NCBI RefSeq assembly: GCF_900232995.1
Contig: NZ_OCVX01000007.1
Coordinates: forward strand, 715,733-779,732
DNA: 64,000 nucleotides
Direction: 5' to 3'
Source of the DNA: Mycobacterium simulans
Lineage (GTDB): Bacteria > Actinomycetota > Actinomycetes > Mycobacteriales > Mycobacteriaceae
This document shows, piece by piece, positions 1 to 8,897 of the stretch (its first letter is position 1; every line of letters starts with the position of its first letter). The position numbers and the translations under genes were made by a program. Below the pieces are notes generated by a model that saw only the letters and a list, made by a program, of their open reading frames with translations, was not told the DNA's origin and searched no databases.

Positions 1-90
1 GGGAGGCGGAGGCGGCGGGTAGCCCTGGGGGCCGTGGTTGCCACCTTCGGCGTCGGCTGGGTTACCTGGATACTCTGGGGGCTGGCTCAT
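1..90 (-). CDS. Proline/glycine-rich membrane protein, N-terminal fragment (Rv2560-like)
   Basis: Only the first 30 codons are inside the window; the gene continues beyond base 1. The ATG at 90-88 on the minus strand gives MSQPPEYPGNPADAEGG and then a run of prolines. This is the N-terminus of the mycobacterial proline- and glycine-rich transmembrane protein next to rarA in H37Rv (Rv2560). The family has a disordered proline-rich cytosolic head followed by membrane segments, which are not visible here. It is divergent from rarA, and the 91-233 gap must hold both promoters. The function is unknown. Confidence 0.72.
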   Translation of the reverse strand, partial: MSQPPEYPGNPADAEGGNHGPQGYPPPPPP

Positions 91-233
91 AGCCGTCCTA
101 GTTTCTAGTCGGTACGCGCGCAGAACTAAGCAAATCGGAACTTAACAAATATCGGGCGGAGGCGCGCGGATGGGCTTGCCTCATTTCACGTCGGTCGGGC
201 CTCCGGCGAAGCCGGGTGTCCGTGCCGCGTGGT

Positions 234-1589
234 ATGCCTGAAACCGTGTCCGACGGTCTGTTTGACCTACCCGGCGCACCGAACGCGACGGGTCATGATC
301 TGGGCGTGTCGGCCGGGGCGCCGCTGGCGGTGCGGATGCGTCCGGCGTCGCTGGATGAGGTAGTTGGGCAGGATCACCTGCTGGCACCCGGATCGCCGCT
401 GCGCCGACTGGTCGAGGGCTCCGGCGTCGCGTCGGTCATCCTCTACGGCCCGCCCGGAAGCGGTAAGACGACGCTGGCGGCGCTGATCTCGCAGGCGACC
501 GGCCGCCGGTTCGAGGCGCTGTCGGCATTGTCGGCTGGCGTCAAGGACGTCCGCGCGGTACTCGAATATGCCCGTAAGGCCCTCCTCGCCCGCGAGCAGA
601 CGGTGCTGTTCATCGACGAAGTCCACCGATTCTCCAAGACCCAACAGGACGCCCTGCTGTCAGCGGTGGAGAACCGGGTGGTGTTGCTGGTGGCGGCGAC
701 CACCGAGAACCCGTCGTTTTCGGTTGTGGCACCGCTGTTGTCGCGATCGCTGATCCTGCAGTTGCGACCGCTGACCTCTGACGACATCTGCACTGTGGTG
801 CAGCGCGCCATCGACGACCCTCGCGGCCTGGGCGGGCAGGTCTCCGTGGCACCTGAGGCGCTCAAGCTTTTGGTGCAACTGGCGGCCGGGGACGCCCGTC
901 GCGCCCTGACCGCGCTGGAGGTGGCTTCAGAAGCCAACGAACACGTCACCGTCGAGACCATCGAACAGTCACTGGACAAGGCCGCGGTCCGCTACGACCG
1001 CGACGGCGATCAGCACTACGACGTTGTCAGCGCCTTCATTAAGTCGGTGCGCGGCTCCGACGTCGACGCCGCACTGCACTATCTGGCCCGCATGCTGGTC
1101 GCCGGGGAGGATCCGCGATTCATCGCCCGCCGGCTGATGATCCTGGCCAGCGAGGACGTCGGCATGGCCGACCCCACCGCGCTGCAGACCGCCGTTGCGG
1201 CCGCCCAGACCGTGCAGCTGATCGGTATGCCGGAGGCTCAGCTGACGCTGGCCCATGCCACCGTCCACCTCGCCACCGCGCCCAAGTCGAACGCGGTCAC
1301 GACCGCCCTGGGCGCGGCGATGAACGACATCAAGGCCGGCAAGGCCGGCCTGGTGCCGGCCCATCTACGTGACGGGCACTATTCCGGTGCCGCGGCGCTG
1401 GGCAACGCGCAGGGCTACAAGTACTCCCACGATGACCCGGATGGCGTTGTCGCCCAACAATATCCGCCGCATGAGCTGATAGGCGTGGATTATTATCGGC
1501 CCACTGGCCGAGGTGGTGAACGGGAGATCGCCGGCCGGCTCGACCGGTTGCGGGCCATCATCCGGAGGAAACGGGGGACTTCCGCGTGA
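234..1589 (+). CDS. rarA: Replication-associated recombination AAA ATPase RarA/MgsA
   Basis: RarA (MgsA, WHIP family) is a DNA-dependent clamp-loader-like AAA+ ATPase acting at stalled replication forks in the cytosol. From the ATG chosen here the protein is 451 residues, the family length. Walker A GPPGSGKTT is at about 72-80, Walker B with FIDEVHR at about 126-132, and the sensor-1 stretch ATTENPSF follows. The C-terminal oligomerisation region ends with the conserved HYSGAAALGNAQGYKYSHD block. The frame is open from a GTG at 216; I prefer 234 because MPETVSDGLF matches the start of the H37Rv protein (Rv2559c). It converges with the Rv2558-like gene across a strong hairpin. Confidence 0.93.
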   Translation: MPETVSDGLFDLPGAPNATGHDLGVSAGAPLAVRMRPASLDEVVGQDHLLAPGSPLRRLVEGSGVASVILYGPPGSGKTTLAALISQATGRRFEALSALSAGVKDVRAVLEYARKALLAREQTVLFIDEVHRFSKTQQDALLSAVENRVVLLVAATTENPSFSVVAPLLSRSLILQLRPLTSDDICTVVQRAIDDPRGLGGQVSVAPEALKLLVQLAAGDARRALTALEVASEANEHVTVETIEQSLDKAAVRYDRDGDQHYDVVSAFIKSVRGSDVDAALHYLARMLVAGEDPRFIARRLMILASEDVGMADPTALQTAVAAAQTVQLIGMPEAQLTLAHATVHLATAPKSNAVTTALGAAMNDIKAGKAGLVPAHLRDGHYSGAAALGNAQGYKYSHDDPDGVVAQQYPPHELIGVDYYRPTGRGGEREIAGRLDRLRAIIRRKRGTSA

Positions 1590-1608
1590 GCGTGACGCTG
1601 GCCTGACG

Positions 1609-1650
1609 CTCGTCGCCGGACGTCACGCCAACGTGACGCTCGGCGACGAG
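1609..1650. terminator. Long two-part hairpin between convergent genes
   Basis: A perfect 10-bp outer stem (1609-1618 with 1641-1650) encloses a perfect 7-bp inner stem (1621-1627 with 1632-1638) around a CCAA loop, with 2-nt internal bulges on each side. It lies between the stop codons of rarA (+) and the Rv2558-like gene (-). It could terminate either transcript. There is no T-tract, as is usual for mycobacterial hairpin terminators. Confidence 0.6.
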
Positions 1651-1658
1651 CAACGCAG

Positions 1659-2280
1659 CTAGACCAGCTCGGGTGCCCGCAGGTGCGCGAGCGCGAGGTC
1701 AAACTCGCACTCGTCGAGTTCCTCGACGCCCGCTTCGCGGATTTTCGCGTTCTTGATGGCCCTCGATTGTTCCCTGTTCCGCTCCATCGCTTCGTGGCTG
1801 TCGAACGCTGCGCAGGACACGGCGCGACCTGACAAACGGTCGATCATCAGGCTGGCACTGCAGAATCCCTCGAGACCCTCCAGCTCGGGCAGCACGGACG
1901 TCTTGAAGTACTCGATGTTTTGGTCCGCGCGAGCCGGGTCTCCCTTGACCCACGTGGCCCGCACGCACGCGCCCTCACGTGAGCGGTGGTCGCGGTGCAG
2001 CACCGCAAGCTCCCACTCTTCGACGTGTGGTGTGCCCCCGAACGCTTCCGCGGCCCGGTACCGGATCGGCCGAATCTCGTCAGCGCTTGCGCGCATCGCC
2101 TCGTCGGTTTCCCAGGCACTGGTAGCGATACATCTGCCCGATTTGCCGGTCGACCATCAGAGACACCCCCACACACCCGTTGATCTGCTGAAGCGCTGGC
2201 ATGACGACGTCGCGAATATGTGCAATCCCCGGGTCGATGTCGGTTGATTTCGCCTGAATTGTGGTAGAGCGTGCGTACAC
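1659..2280 (-). pseudogene. Starvation-induced ABM-like protein, Rv2558-like, frameshifted
   Basis: The gene starts at a GTG (2280-2278) behind a G-rich Shine-Dalgarno and reads MYARSTTIQAKSTDIDPG, as its neighbour at 2419-3042 does. After about 46 codons the frame shifts. The rest (CIATSAWETDEAMRASADE onward) continues in another frame to 1659 and ends in AHLRAPELV. Comparison with the paralogue (DRQSGRCIAT) places the lesion at the TTT of 2142-2144: one T too many on the plus strand. Repaired length is 206 residues. The pair resembles H37Rv Rv2558/Rv2557, of unknown biochemical function and reported as induced by nutrient starvation; the repeated fold looks like the antibiotic-biosynthesis-monooxygenase type. 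A sequencing error in a short homopolymer cannot be excluded. Confidence 0.82.
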
Positions 2281-2303
2281 GATCCACCCCCCTCACCAGT
2301 TAG

Positions 2304-2326
2304 GGTGGCGCCCCGGCGGCGCCACC
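2304..2326. promoter_or_regulatory. Perfect 9-bp hairpin in the leader of the Rv2558-like gene
   Basis: GGTGGCGCC at 2304-2312 pairs with GGCGCCACC at 2318-2326 around CCGGC. It sits about 25-45 bases upstream of the GTG of the frameshifted paralogue. A closely similar block (3070-3110) lies in the same place upstream of the second paralogue, including a GGAGGAAGG motif further upstream. The two copies were therefore duplicated with their leader. Whether it is an RNA structure or a protein site is unknown. Confidence 0.4.
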
Positions 2327-2418
2327 GGTGCACCCACTACCTTCCTCCATTGATCCTGGCGCGGCAAGGGGGCGGCAAGGGGAATGCCGTTGTGCTCGCA
2401 CGGGATTGAGCTGTGCGT

Positions 2419-3042
2419 TCAGACGAGCTCGGGAACTCGCAGGTGGGCGATCGCCAGCTCGAACTCGGCTACGTCGATCACCTCGGCCCCTAGTTCCCGG
2501 ACACGCCGGCTGCGCAGCTCGGTCGCCTGGTCGCGGTTTCGCGCCATCGCATCCATGCTGTCGAAGGTCGAGCATGACACGGCACGCCGACACGACGGGT
2601 GGTCGACCATCATGCTGGCACTGCAGAATCCATCGAGACGCTCCATCTCGGGTAGTACGTAGGTCCGGTAGAAGTCCAGGGAGCGGCCCACCTGATCCGG
2701 CACCACTTTGAGCCAGGTGGCCCGCACGTACGCTCCCTCATGCGAGTGGTGGTCGCGGTGCACCAAGGCGATCTCCCACTCCTCGACCTTGACGCTGCCG
2801 TCGAACATCAGCCCGGCACGGTCGCGGATGGGTGCCACCCGTTCGGCGCTGGCGCGCATCGCCGCCAACGACTCCCACGCGCTGGTGGCGATACATCTGC
2901 CGGATTGCCGGTCGACCAACAGCGACAGTCCGACACACCCGTCGATCTCCTGTAGGGCGGGCATGACGACATCGCGAACATGCGCAATTCCAATGTCGAC
3001 CGACAAGGGTTGCGCCTGGATGGTGGTGGAGCGTGCGTACAC
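2419..3042 (-). CDS. Starvation-induced ABM-like protein (Rv2557-like)
   Basis: This is the intact member of the tandem paralogue pair, 207 residues from a GTG at 3042-3040 with AGGAGGGG at good spacing. The sequence contains two related halves: one ending in GCVGLSLLVDRQSGRCIATSAW and one containing GFCSASMMVDHPSCRRAVSCSTF. This suggests two alpha-beta barrel (ABM/dimeric ferredoxin-like) units in tandem. No catalytic residues can be assigned. H37Rv Rv2557 and Rv2558 are conserved hypothetical proteins reported to rise in starvation. It is transcribed away from yjbQ and toward its frameshifted sister. Confidence 0.85.
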   Translation of the reverse strand: MYARSTTIQAQPLSVDIGIAHVRDVVMPALQEIDGCVGLSLLVDRQSGRCIATSAWESLAAMRASAERVAPIRDRAGLMFDGSVKVEEWEIALVHRDHHSHEGAYVRATWLKVVPDQVGRSLDFYRTYVLPEMERLDGFCSASMMVDHPSCRRAVSCSTFDSMDAMARNRDQATELRSRRVRELGAEVIDVAEFELAIAHLRVPELV

Positions 3043-3173
3043 GATCGACCCCTCCTGTGTCGGGGCAGCGCCCCGGCGGCGCCACCGGTCTCACCAGATA
3101 CCTTCCTCCTACCGATTAGCCCTGGCAACAGTGGATTGGCAGCCCGCCAAGCGCCCACCGTAGGCTGGACGAG

Positions 3174-3575
3174 ATGGATATTGATGTGCTGGATGTGGAT
3201 ACTTCGCGTCGCCGTATTGTCGATCTGACCGACGCGGTGCGCGGGTTCTGCGCCAACCATTCCGAGGGCTTGTGCAACGTGTTCGTCCCGCACGCGACCG
3301 CCGGGGTCGCGATCATCGAGACCGGCGCCGGTTCCGACGACGACCTGGTCGACACCCTGGAAAGGCTGTTACCGCGCGACGACCGCTACCGGCACGCGCA
3401 CGGCTCCCATGGTCACGGCGCCGACCACGTGTTACCGGCGCTGGTGGCGCCGTCAGTGACGGTGCCGGTCTCGGGCGGTGCGCCGTTGCTGGGCACCTGG
3501 CAAAGCGTCGTTCTGGTCGACCTGAACCGGGACAATCCGCGGCGGTCTGTGCGTTTGAGCTTTGTAGAAGGCTAG
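3174..3575 (+). CDS. YjbQ-family protein (UPF0047, Rv2556c-like)
   Basis: A 133-residue protein of the YjbQ/UPF0047 family (TIGR00149). Members form trimers and some show weak thiamine-phosphate synthase activity; the physiological role is unknown. Family signatures are present: HATAGVAIIE at about 42-51, a His-rich HGSHGHGADHVLPAL segment at about 75-89 that would form the metal site, and the GTWQSVVLVDLN block near the C-terminus. The ATG at 3174 gives MDIDVLDVDT, a typical start. The gene stands alone upstream of alaS in the same direction, with a 66-bp gap. Confidence 0.88.
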   Translation: MDIDVLDVDTSRRRIVDLTDAVRGFCANHSEGLCNVFVPHATAGVAIIETGAGSDDDLVDTLERLLPRDDRYRHAHGSHGHGADHVLPALVAPSVTVPVSGGAPLLGTWQSVVLVDLNRDNPRRSVRLSFVEG

Positions 3576-3641
3576 GTTTACGTCTTTAGACAGCCTTCTA
3601 ACGAGCCTTCAAAGAGCCCACGAACTAAGGAAGCGGAAACA

Positions 3642-6377
3642 GTGCAAACACACGAGATCAGGAAGCGGTTCCTTGATCATTTCGTGAAGGCGGGCCACAC
3701 CGAGGTGCCCAGCGCCTCGGTGATCCTTGACGACCCCAACCTGTTGTTCGTCAACGCCGGCATGGTCCAGTTCGTGCCGTTCTTCCTCGGGCAGCGCACA
3801 CCGCCGTACGCGACGGCCACCAGCATCCAGAAGTGCATCCGCACCCCCGATATCGACGAGGTGGGCATCACCACCCGGCACAACACCTTCTTTCAGATGG
3901 CCGGCAACTTCTCGTTCGGCGACTACTTCAAGCGCGGGGCCATCGAGCTGGCGTGGTCGCTGCTGACCAACAGCATCGCCGACGGCGGGTATGGGCTGGA
4001 CTCGGAAAGAATGTGGGCCACGGTCTATCTCGATGACGACGAGGCCGCCGGCCTATGGCAGGAGATCGCCGGGCTGCCGCCCGAGCGGATCCAGCGCCGC
4101 GGCATGGCCGACAACTACTGGTCGATGGGTATCCCCGGGCCGTGCGGTCCATCCTCGGAGATCTACTACGACCGCGGGCCCGAATTCGGCCCCGAGGGCG
4201 GTCCCATCGTCAACGAGGACCGCTACCTCGAGGTCTGGAACCTGGTGTTCATGCAGAACGAGCGCGGCGAGGGAACGACCAAGGAAGATTACGAAATCCT
4301 CGGCCCGCTGCCCCGCAAGAACATCGACACCGGCATGGGTGTCGAACGGATCGCACTGGTCCTGCAAGGGGTGCACAACGTCTACGAGACCGACCTGCTG
4401 CGGCCGGTGATCGACCTGGTGGCCACTCGTGCGCCGCGCCCCTACGACCCGGACGATCGCGAAGGCCACCACGACGACAATGTGCGTTACCGCATCATCG
4501 CCGACCACAGCCGCACCGCCGCCATCCTGATCGGCGACGGCGTCAGCCCCGGCAACGACGGCCGCGGCTATGTGTTGCGCCGGCTGCTGCGCCGGGTCAT
4601 CCGTTCGGCCAAGCTGCTGGGAATCGACACCCCGATCGTCGGCGACTTGATGGCCAGCGTCCGCGACGCGATGGGCCCCTCGTATCCCGAGTTGGTCAAC
4701 GACTTCGACCGGATCAACCGCATCGCCGTTGCCGAGGAGACGGCGTTCAACCGCACACTGGCATCCGGCTCGAAGCTGTTCGACGAGGTTGCCGGTGCGA
4801 CCAAATCCTCAGGCGCCACGGTGGTTTCCGGCTCGGACGCCTTCACCCTGCACGACACCTACGGGTTCCCGATCGAGCTCACGTTGGAAATGGCGTCCGA
4901 AGCGGGTCTGACCGTCGACGAGGCGGGCTTCCGCGAACTGATGGCCGAACAGCGCCGGCGCGCCAAGGCCGACGCTGCGGCGCGCAAGCACGCGCATGCC
5001 GATCTGAGCGCCTACCGCGAGCTTGTCGACGCCGGCCCCACCGAGTTCACCGGGTTCGACGAGTTGACCTCGCAGGCAAGGATTCTGGGCATTTTTGTCG
5101 ACGGCAAGCGGGTTCCGGTGGTGTCGCACGGCGATACCCCCGACGGTCCGGCGGCCGACCGCGTGGAACTGGTCCTGGACCGCACACCGCTGTACGCCGA
5201 GTCGGGAGGGCAGATCGCCGACGCCGGGACCATTACCGGGACCGGTGCCGGCGGGAGCGCCAAGGCCGCGGTCACCGACGTGCAAAAGATTGCCAAAACC
5301 CTCTACGTACACCGGGTCAACGTGGAATCCGGAGAGTTCGTCGAGGGCGACACCGTCGTCGCGGCGGTGGACCCGGGCTGGCGCAAGGGCGCCACCCAGG
5401 GCCACTCGGGTACCCACATGGTGCACGCGGCGTTGCGACAAGTACTGGGGCCCAACGCGGTTCAGGCCGGGTCGCTGAACCGGCCGGGCTATTTGCGCTT
5501 CGACTTCAACTGGCAAGGGCCACTGACCGACGAGCAGCGCACCCAGATCGAAGAGGTGACCAACGAGGCGGTGCAGGCCGACTTCCAGGTGCACACCTTC
5601 ACCGAGCAGCTCGACAGGGCCAAGGCGATGGGAGCGATTGCGCTGTTCGGTGAGAGCTACCCCGACGAAGTGCGGGTGGTGGAAATGGGCGGACCGTTCT
5701 CCCTGGAGTTGTGCGGTGGCACGCATGTGCACAACACCGCGCAGATTGGCCCCGTGACGATTCTGGGCGAATCGTCGATCGGCTCCGGGGTGCGCCGGGT
5801 GGAGGCCTACGTCGGCCTGGATTCCTTCCGGCACCTGGCCAAGGAGCGTGCGCTGATGTCCGGGCTGGCCGCGTCTTTGAAGGTGCCGTCCGAAGAGGTG
5901 CCCGCACGGGTGGCCAACCTGGTCGACCGGCTCAAGGCGGCGGAGAAGGAACTCGAACGGGTGCGGCAGGCGAGTGCCCGGGCGGCCGCGGCAAATGCGG
6001 CCGCGGGAGCCGAACGCATCGGTAACGTCCGTGTGGTGGCGCAGCGAATGTCCAGCGGAATGTCGGCCGCCGACCTGCGCTCCCTGGTCGGCGACATTCG
6101 CGGCAAGCTGGGCAGCGATCCCGCGGTGGTCGCGCTGGTCGCCGCGCCTTCCGGGGACGGGGGCTCCACCGTGCCGTATGCGGTCGCTGCCAATCCCGCT
6201 GCTCAAGACCTGGGGATCCGAGCCAACGATCTGATCAAACAGCTCGCCGTGGAGGTCGACGGCCGTGGCGGCGGTAAGCCCGACCTGGCTCAAGGCTCGG
6301 GAAAGAATCCGACCGGCATCGACGCTGCCCTAGAGGCGGTGCGTTCCGAGATCGCCGCGATAGCGCGGGTCAGTTGA
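3642..6377 (+). CDS. alaS: Alanyl-tRNA synthetase
   Basis: This class II synthetase charges tRNA(Ala) in the cytosol. It has 911 residues, close to the mycobacterial length. The catalytic core starts at RKRFLDHFVKAGHTEVPSAS. The editing domain carries the zinc ligands in HSGTHMVHA (about 588-595) and in the C-x-x-x-H motif CGGTHVHN (cysteine near 691). A C-Ala domain with a glycine-rich tail (DGRGGGKPDLAQGSG) ends the protein. The start is a GTG at 3642 giving MQTHEIRKRFL. It is the first gene of a tightly packed run alaS-ruvX-mltG-aroE; ruvX starts directly after its stop codon. Confidence 0.97.
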   Translation: MQTHEIRKRFLDHFVKAGHTEVPSASVILDDPNLLFVNAGMVQFVPFFLGQRTPPYATATSIQKCIRTPDIDEVGITTRHNTFFQMAGNFSFGDYFKRGAIELAWSLLTNSIADGGYGLDSERMWATVYLDDDEAAGLWQEIAGLPPERIQRRGMADNYWSMGIPGPCGPSSEIYYDRGPEFGPEGGPIVNEDRYLEVWNLVFMQNERGEGTTKEDYEILGPLPRKNIDTGMGVERIALVLQGVHNVYETDLLRPVIDLVATRAPRPYDPDDREGHHDDNVRYRIIADHSRTAAILIGDGVSPGNDGRGYVLRRLLRRVIRSAKLLGIDTPIVGDLMASVRDAMGPSYPELVNDFDRINRIAVAEETAFNRTLASGSKLFDEVAGATKSSGATVVSGSDAFTLHDTYGFPIELTLEMASEAGLTVDEAGFRELMAEQRRRAKADAAARKHAHADLSAYRELVDAGPTEFTGFDELTSQARILGIFVDGKRVPVVSHGDTPDGPAADRVELVLDRTPLYAESGGQIADAGTITGTGAGGSAKAAVTDVQKIAKTLYVHRVNVESGEFVEGDTVVAAVDPGWRKGATQGHSGTHMVHAALRQVLGPNAVQAGSLNRPGYLRFDFNWQGPLTDEQRTQIEEVTNEAVQADFQVHTFTEQLDRAKAMGAIALFGESYPDEVRVVEMGGPFSLELCGGTHVHNTAQIGPVTILGESSIGSGVRRVEAYVGLDSFRHLAKERALMSGLAASLKVPSEEVPARVANLVDRLKAAEKELERVRQASARAAAANAAAGAERIGNVRVVAQRMSSGMSAADLRSLVGDIRGKLGSDPAVVALVAAPSGDGGSTVPYAVAANPAAQDLGIRANDLIKQLAVEVDGRGGGKPDLAQGSGKNPTGIDAALEAVRSEIAAIARVS

Positions 6378-6842
6378 GTGGTCGAAATACATCGGGGACC
6401 TAGACGCGGGAGGAGCCTCGGCATCGACGTCGGCAAGGTGCGCATCGGTGTGGCGTCCAGCGACCCCGACGGCATCCTGGCCACCCCGCTGGAAACAGTG
6501 CGCCGTGACCGCTCCGGTAAGCACGTGAAGCGGCTGGCCGCGTTGGCCGCCGAATTGGACGCCGTCGAGGTGATCGTCGGGCTGCCGCGCACCCTGGCCG
6601 ACCGCATCGGCCCCTCGGCGCAGGACGCGATGGACCTCGCCGAAGCGTTGGCGGAGCGGATTGCTCCGACACCGGTGCGGCTCGCCGACGAACGGTTGAC
6701 GACGGTCAGCGCGCAGCGGTCACTGCGGGAGGCGGGGGTGCGCGCCCGCGACCAACGCGCCGTGATCGACCAGGCGGCCGCGGTGGCCATCCTGCAGAGC
6801 TGGCTGGATCAGCGCCGCGCCGGGGCAGGTTCCGATGTCTGA
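6378..6842 (+). CDS. ruvX: Holliday-junction resolvase-like RuvX (YqgF)
   Basis: RNase H-fold protein of the YqgF/RuvX family, implicated in resolving recombination intermediates and in 16S rRNA 5' processing. It has 154 residues from a GTG at 6378. The first acidic strand is GRSLGIDVGKVRIGVA (about 14-29), followed by the family blocks VIVGLPRTLADRIG, LADERLTTVSAQ and the C-terminal IDQAAAVAILQSWLD with the last catalytic aspartate. GTG follows the alaS stop with no spacer, and the end overlaps mltG by 8 bases, so translation is probably coupled. Confidence 0.92.
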   Translation: MVEIHRGPRRGRSLGIDVGKVRIGVASSDPDGILATPLETVRRDRSGKHVKRLAALAAELDAVEVIVGLPRTLADRIGPSAQDAMDLAEALAERIAPTPVRLADERLTTVSAQRSLREAGVRARDQRAVIDQAAAVAILQSWLDQRRAGAGSDV

Positions 6843-8079
6843 TGAAGAAGGACACCGCCGGGTCGATCCCGTGTCGGTCGGGCCGGCCAGGCACCGGAGA
6901 ACTCGCGCCGAGCGTAAGCGCGCACAACGAATCCGCCGTCGGCGCCGCATCGCCGGCGGGTTCGCAGTTGGCTCGATCGTCGTCGTAGGAATTGCAACAG
7001 TCTTCCTGGGCTCGAAGCTGTGGCACCTGCTGTCCGGTGCCAACGACGACTACACCGGCAACGGCAAGCGCGACATCGTGATCCAGATCGAGGCCGGAGA
7101 CTCGACCACCGCGGTCGGGGAGACGCTGCACAACAAGGGCGTGGTGCGCACCGTCCGGGCGTTTGTCGACGCCGCGCACGGCAACGCCGCGATCTCGTCG
7201 ATTCAGCCCGGCTTCTACCGGATGCGCACCGAGATCCCGGCGGCCAGCGCGGTGGCACGGCTCGCGGACCCGCGGAACCGGGGGGGCAAGCTCGTTATTC
7301 CGGAAGGTCGTCAGCTCGACGACACCACCGACATGAAGACCGGCAAGGTGAATCCCGGCATCTTCTCGCTGATCTCCCGAGCCACCTGTGTGGATCTCGA
7401 CGGTAACCAGCGCTGCGTTTCGGTGGCCGACCTGCGCACGGCGGCAAGCAAAAGCACCCCGGCGATGCTGTCGGTGCCGCCCTGGGCGGTTGAGCCGGTG
7501 ATAGAGCTGGGAGACGACCATCGCCGGATCGAGGGCCTGATCGCGCCGGGCACCTTCAACATCGCTCCTGCCGCCCCGGCCGAGACCAGCCTGGCGACCC
7601 TGATCGGCGCCGGCGCCATCGAGTACACGAAATCGGGGTTGGTGGACACCGCTAAGGCCCTGAGCCTGTCGCCCTACGACATCCTTGTGGTGGCGTCGCT
7701 GGTCCAGCAGGAAGCGAACGTGCAGGACTTCCCTAAGGTGGCCCAAGTCATCTACAACCGGCTGCACGAGCACCGCACGCTGGAATTCGACTCGACGGTG
7801 AACTATCCGCTGGACCGTCGGGAGGTGGCCACCAGCGATGCCGACCGCGCCCAACGGACGCCGTGGAACACCTACGTGGCCGAAGGCTTGCCGGCTACGG
7901 CGATCTGTTCGCCCGGCGTCGATGCGCTACATGCCGCCGAACACCCGCAGCCCGGTGACTGGCTGTACTTCGTCACCATCGACGCCCAGGGGACGACGCT
8001 GTTCACCCGGGATTACCAGCAGCATCTGGCGAACATCGAGCTGGCCAAGCACAACGGTGTCCTCGACAGCACGCGCTAG
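6835..8079 (+). CDS. mltG: Endolytic murein transglycosylase MltG (YceG-like)
   Basis: Membrane-anchored lytic transglycosylase that cuts nascent peptidoglycan strands. The 414-residue protein has a basic cytosolic head (1-38), one membrane segment at about 39-60 and an extracytoplasmic YceG domain. The catalytic glutamate is in LVQQEANVQDFPKVAQVIYNRL (Glu about 293). The conserved NTYVAEGLPATAICSPG block near the C-terminus is also present. The start overlaps the ruvX end, and the 3' end overlaps the likely aroE start, consistent with one operon. It is the relative of H37Rv Rv2553c. Confidence 0.93.
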   Translation: MSDEEGHRRVDPVSVGPARHRRTRAERKRAQRIRRRRRIAGGFAVGSIVVVGIATVFLGSKLWHLLSGANDDYTGNGKRDIVIQIEAGDSTTAVGETLHNKGVVRTVRAFVDAAHGNAAISSIQPGFYRMRTEIPAASAVARLADPRNRGGKLVIPEGRQLDDTTDMKTGKVNPGIFSLISRATCVDLDGNQRCVSVADLRTAASKSTPAMLSVPPWAVEPVIELGDDHRRIEGLIAPGTFNIAPAAPAETSLATLIGAGAIEYTKSGLVDTAKALSLSPYDILVVASLVQQEANVQDFPKVAQVIYNRLHEHRTLEFDSTVNYPLDRREVATSDADRAQRTPWNTYVAEGLPATAICSPGVDALHAAEHPQPGDWLYFVTIDAQGTTLFTRDYQQHLANIELAKHNGVLDSTR

Positions 8080-8887
8080 CTCGGCGCCTCCTAGAAGGGC
8101 CGGGGTGCTCGGTTCGCCGATTGCGCATTCCCGGTCCCCGCAACTACACCTGGCCGCCTACCACGCCCTGGGCCTGGATGACTGGACCTACGAACGCATC
8201 GAGTGCGGCGCCGAGGAGCTGCCGGGCGTGGTCGATGCGTTCGGGCCGGAGTGGGTCGGCGTGTCGGTGACCATGCCGGGCAAGTTCGCCGCCCTACGGT
8301 TCGCCGACGAGCGCACCGCCCGCGCCGAACAGGTTGGCTCGGCCAACACTCTGGTGCGTACCCCGAGGGGCTGGCGGGCCGACAACACCGACATCGACGG
8401 CGTCGCCGGCGCGGTGGGCGCGGCATCCGGGCATGCGCTGGTGTGCGGGTCGGGTGGTACCGCTCCGGCGGCCGTCGTCGGGTTGGCCGAACTCGGCGTC
8501 ACCGGCATCACTGTCGTGGCGCGCAATCCGGAGAAGGCGGCCAGGCTGGTGGATCTGGGAACGCGAGTCGGCGTGGCGACCCGATTCTGCGACCTCGATA
8601 GCCCCGGTCTGGCCGACGAAGTCGGTGCCGCGCAGGTGCTGGTCAGCACCATCCCCGCGGATGCGGTGGCGCATTATGCGGGCACTTTCGCGACGATCCC
8701 GGTGCTACTCGACGCCATCTACAACCCGTGGCCCACACCGCTGGCCGCCGCGGTGTCAGCCGCCGGGGGACAGGTGATCAGCGGCCTGCACATGCTGCTG
8801 CACCAAGCGTTCGCGCAGGTGGAGCAATTCACCGGGATGCCCGCGCCCCGAGAAGCCATGACTTGCGCATTGGCAGAACTGGATTAG
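8057..8887 (+). CDS. aroE: Shikimate 5-dehydrogenase
   Basis: AroE reduces 3-dehydroshikimate with NADPH. Signatures: shikimate site GSPIAHSRSPQLH near the N-terminus, catalytic lysine in SVTMPGKFAALRFAD, aspartate in ADNTDIDGV, and the dinucleotide site GSGGTAPAAV. The C-terminus has the usual GLHMLLHQAFAQVEQFTG. The frame is open far upstream. I choose the GTG at 8057 (276 residues, 23 bases inside mltG) because the homologous H37Rv protein has a short tail before AGVLGSPIAHS. A GTG at 8105 would remove part of the first strand. It is separated from the aroC cluster by only one gene and a remnant. Confidence 0.87.
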   Translation: MSSTARASSAPPRRAGVLGSPIAHSRSPQLHLAAYHALGLDDWTYERIECGAEELPGVVDAFGPEWVGVSVTMPGKFAALRFADERTARAEQVGSANTLVRTPRGWRADNTDIDGVAGAVGAASGHALVCGSGGTAPAAVVGLAELGVTGITVVARNPEKAARLVDLGTRVGVATRFCDLDSPGLADEVGAAQVLVSTIPADAVAHYAGTFATIPVLLDAIYNPWPTPLAAAVSAAGGQVISGLHMLLHQAFAQVEQFTGMPAPREAMTCALAELD

Positions 8888-8897
8888 CCTGCCGCGC

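Noticed and set aside
4809..6293. 494-codon minus-strand open frame across alaS
   Set aside because: Antisense shadow of a GC-rich gene; low-complexity His/Gly/Arg composition, no family resemblance, and alaS is certain.
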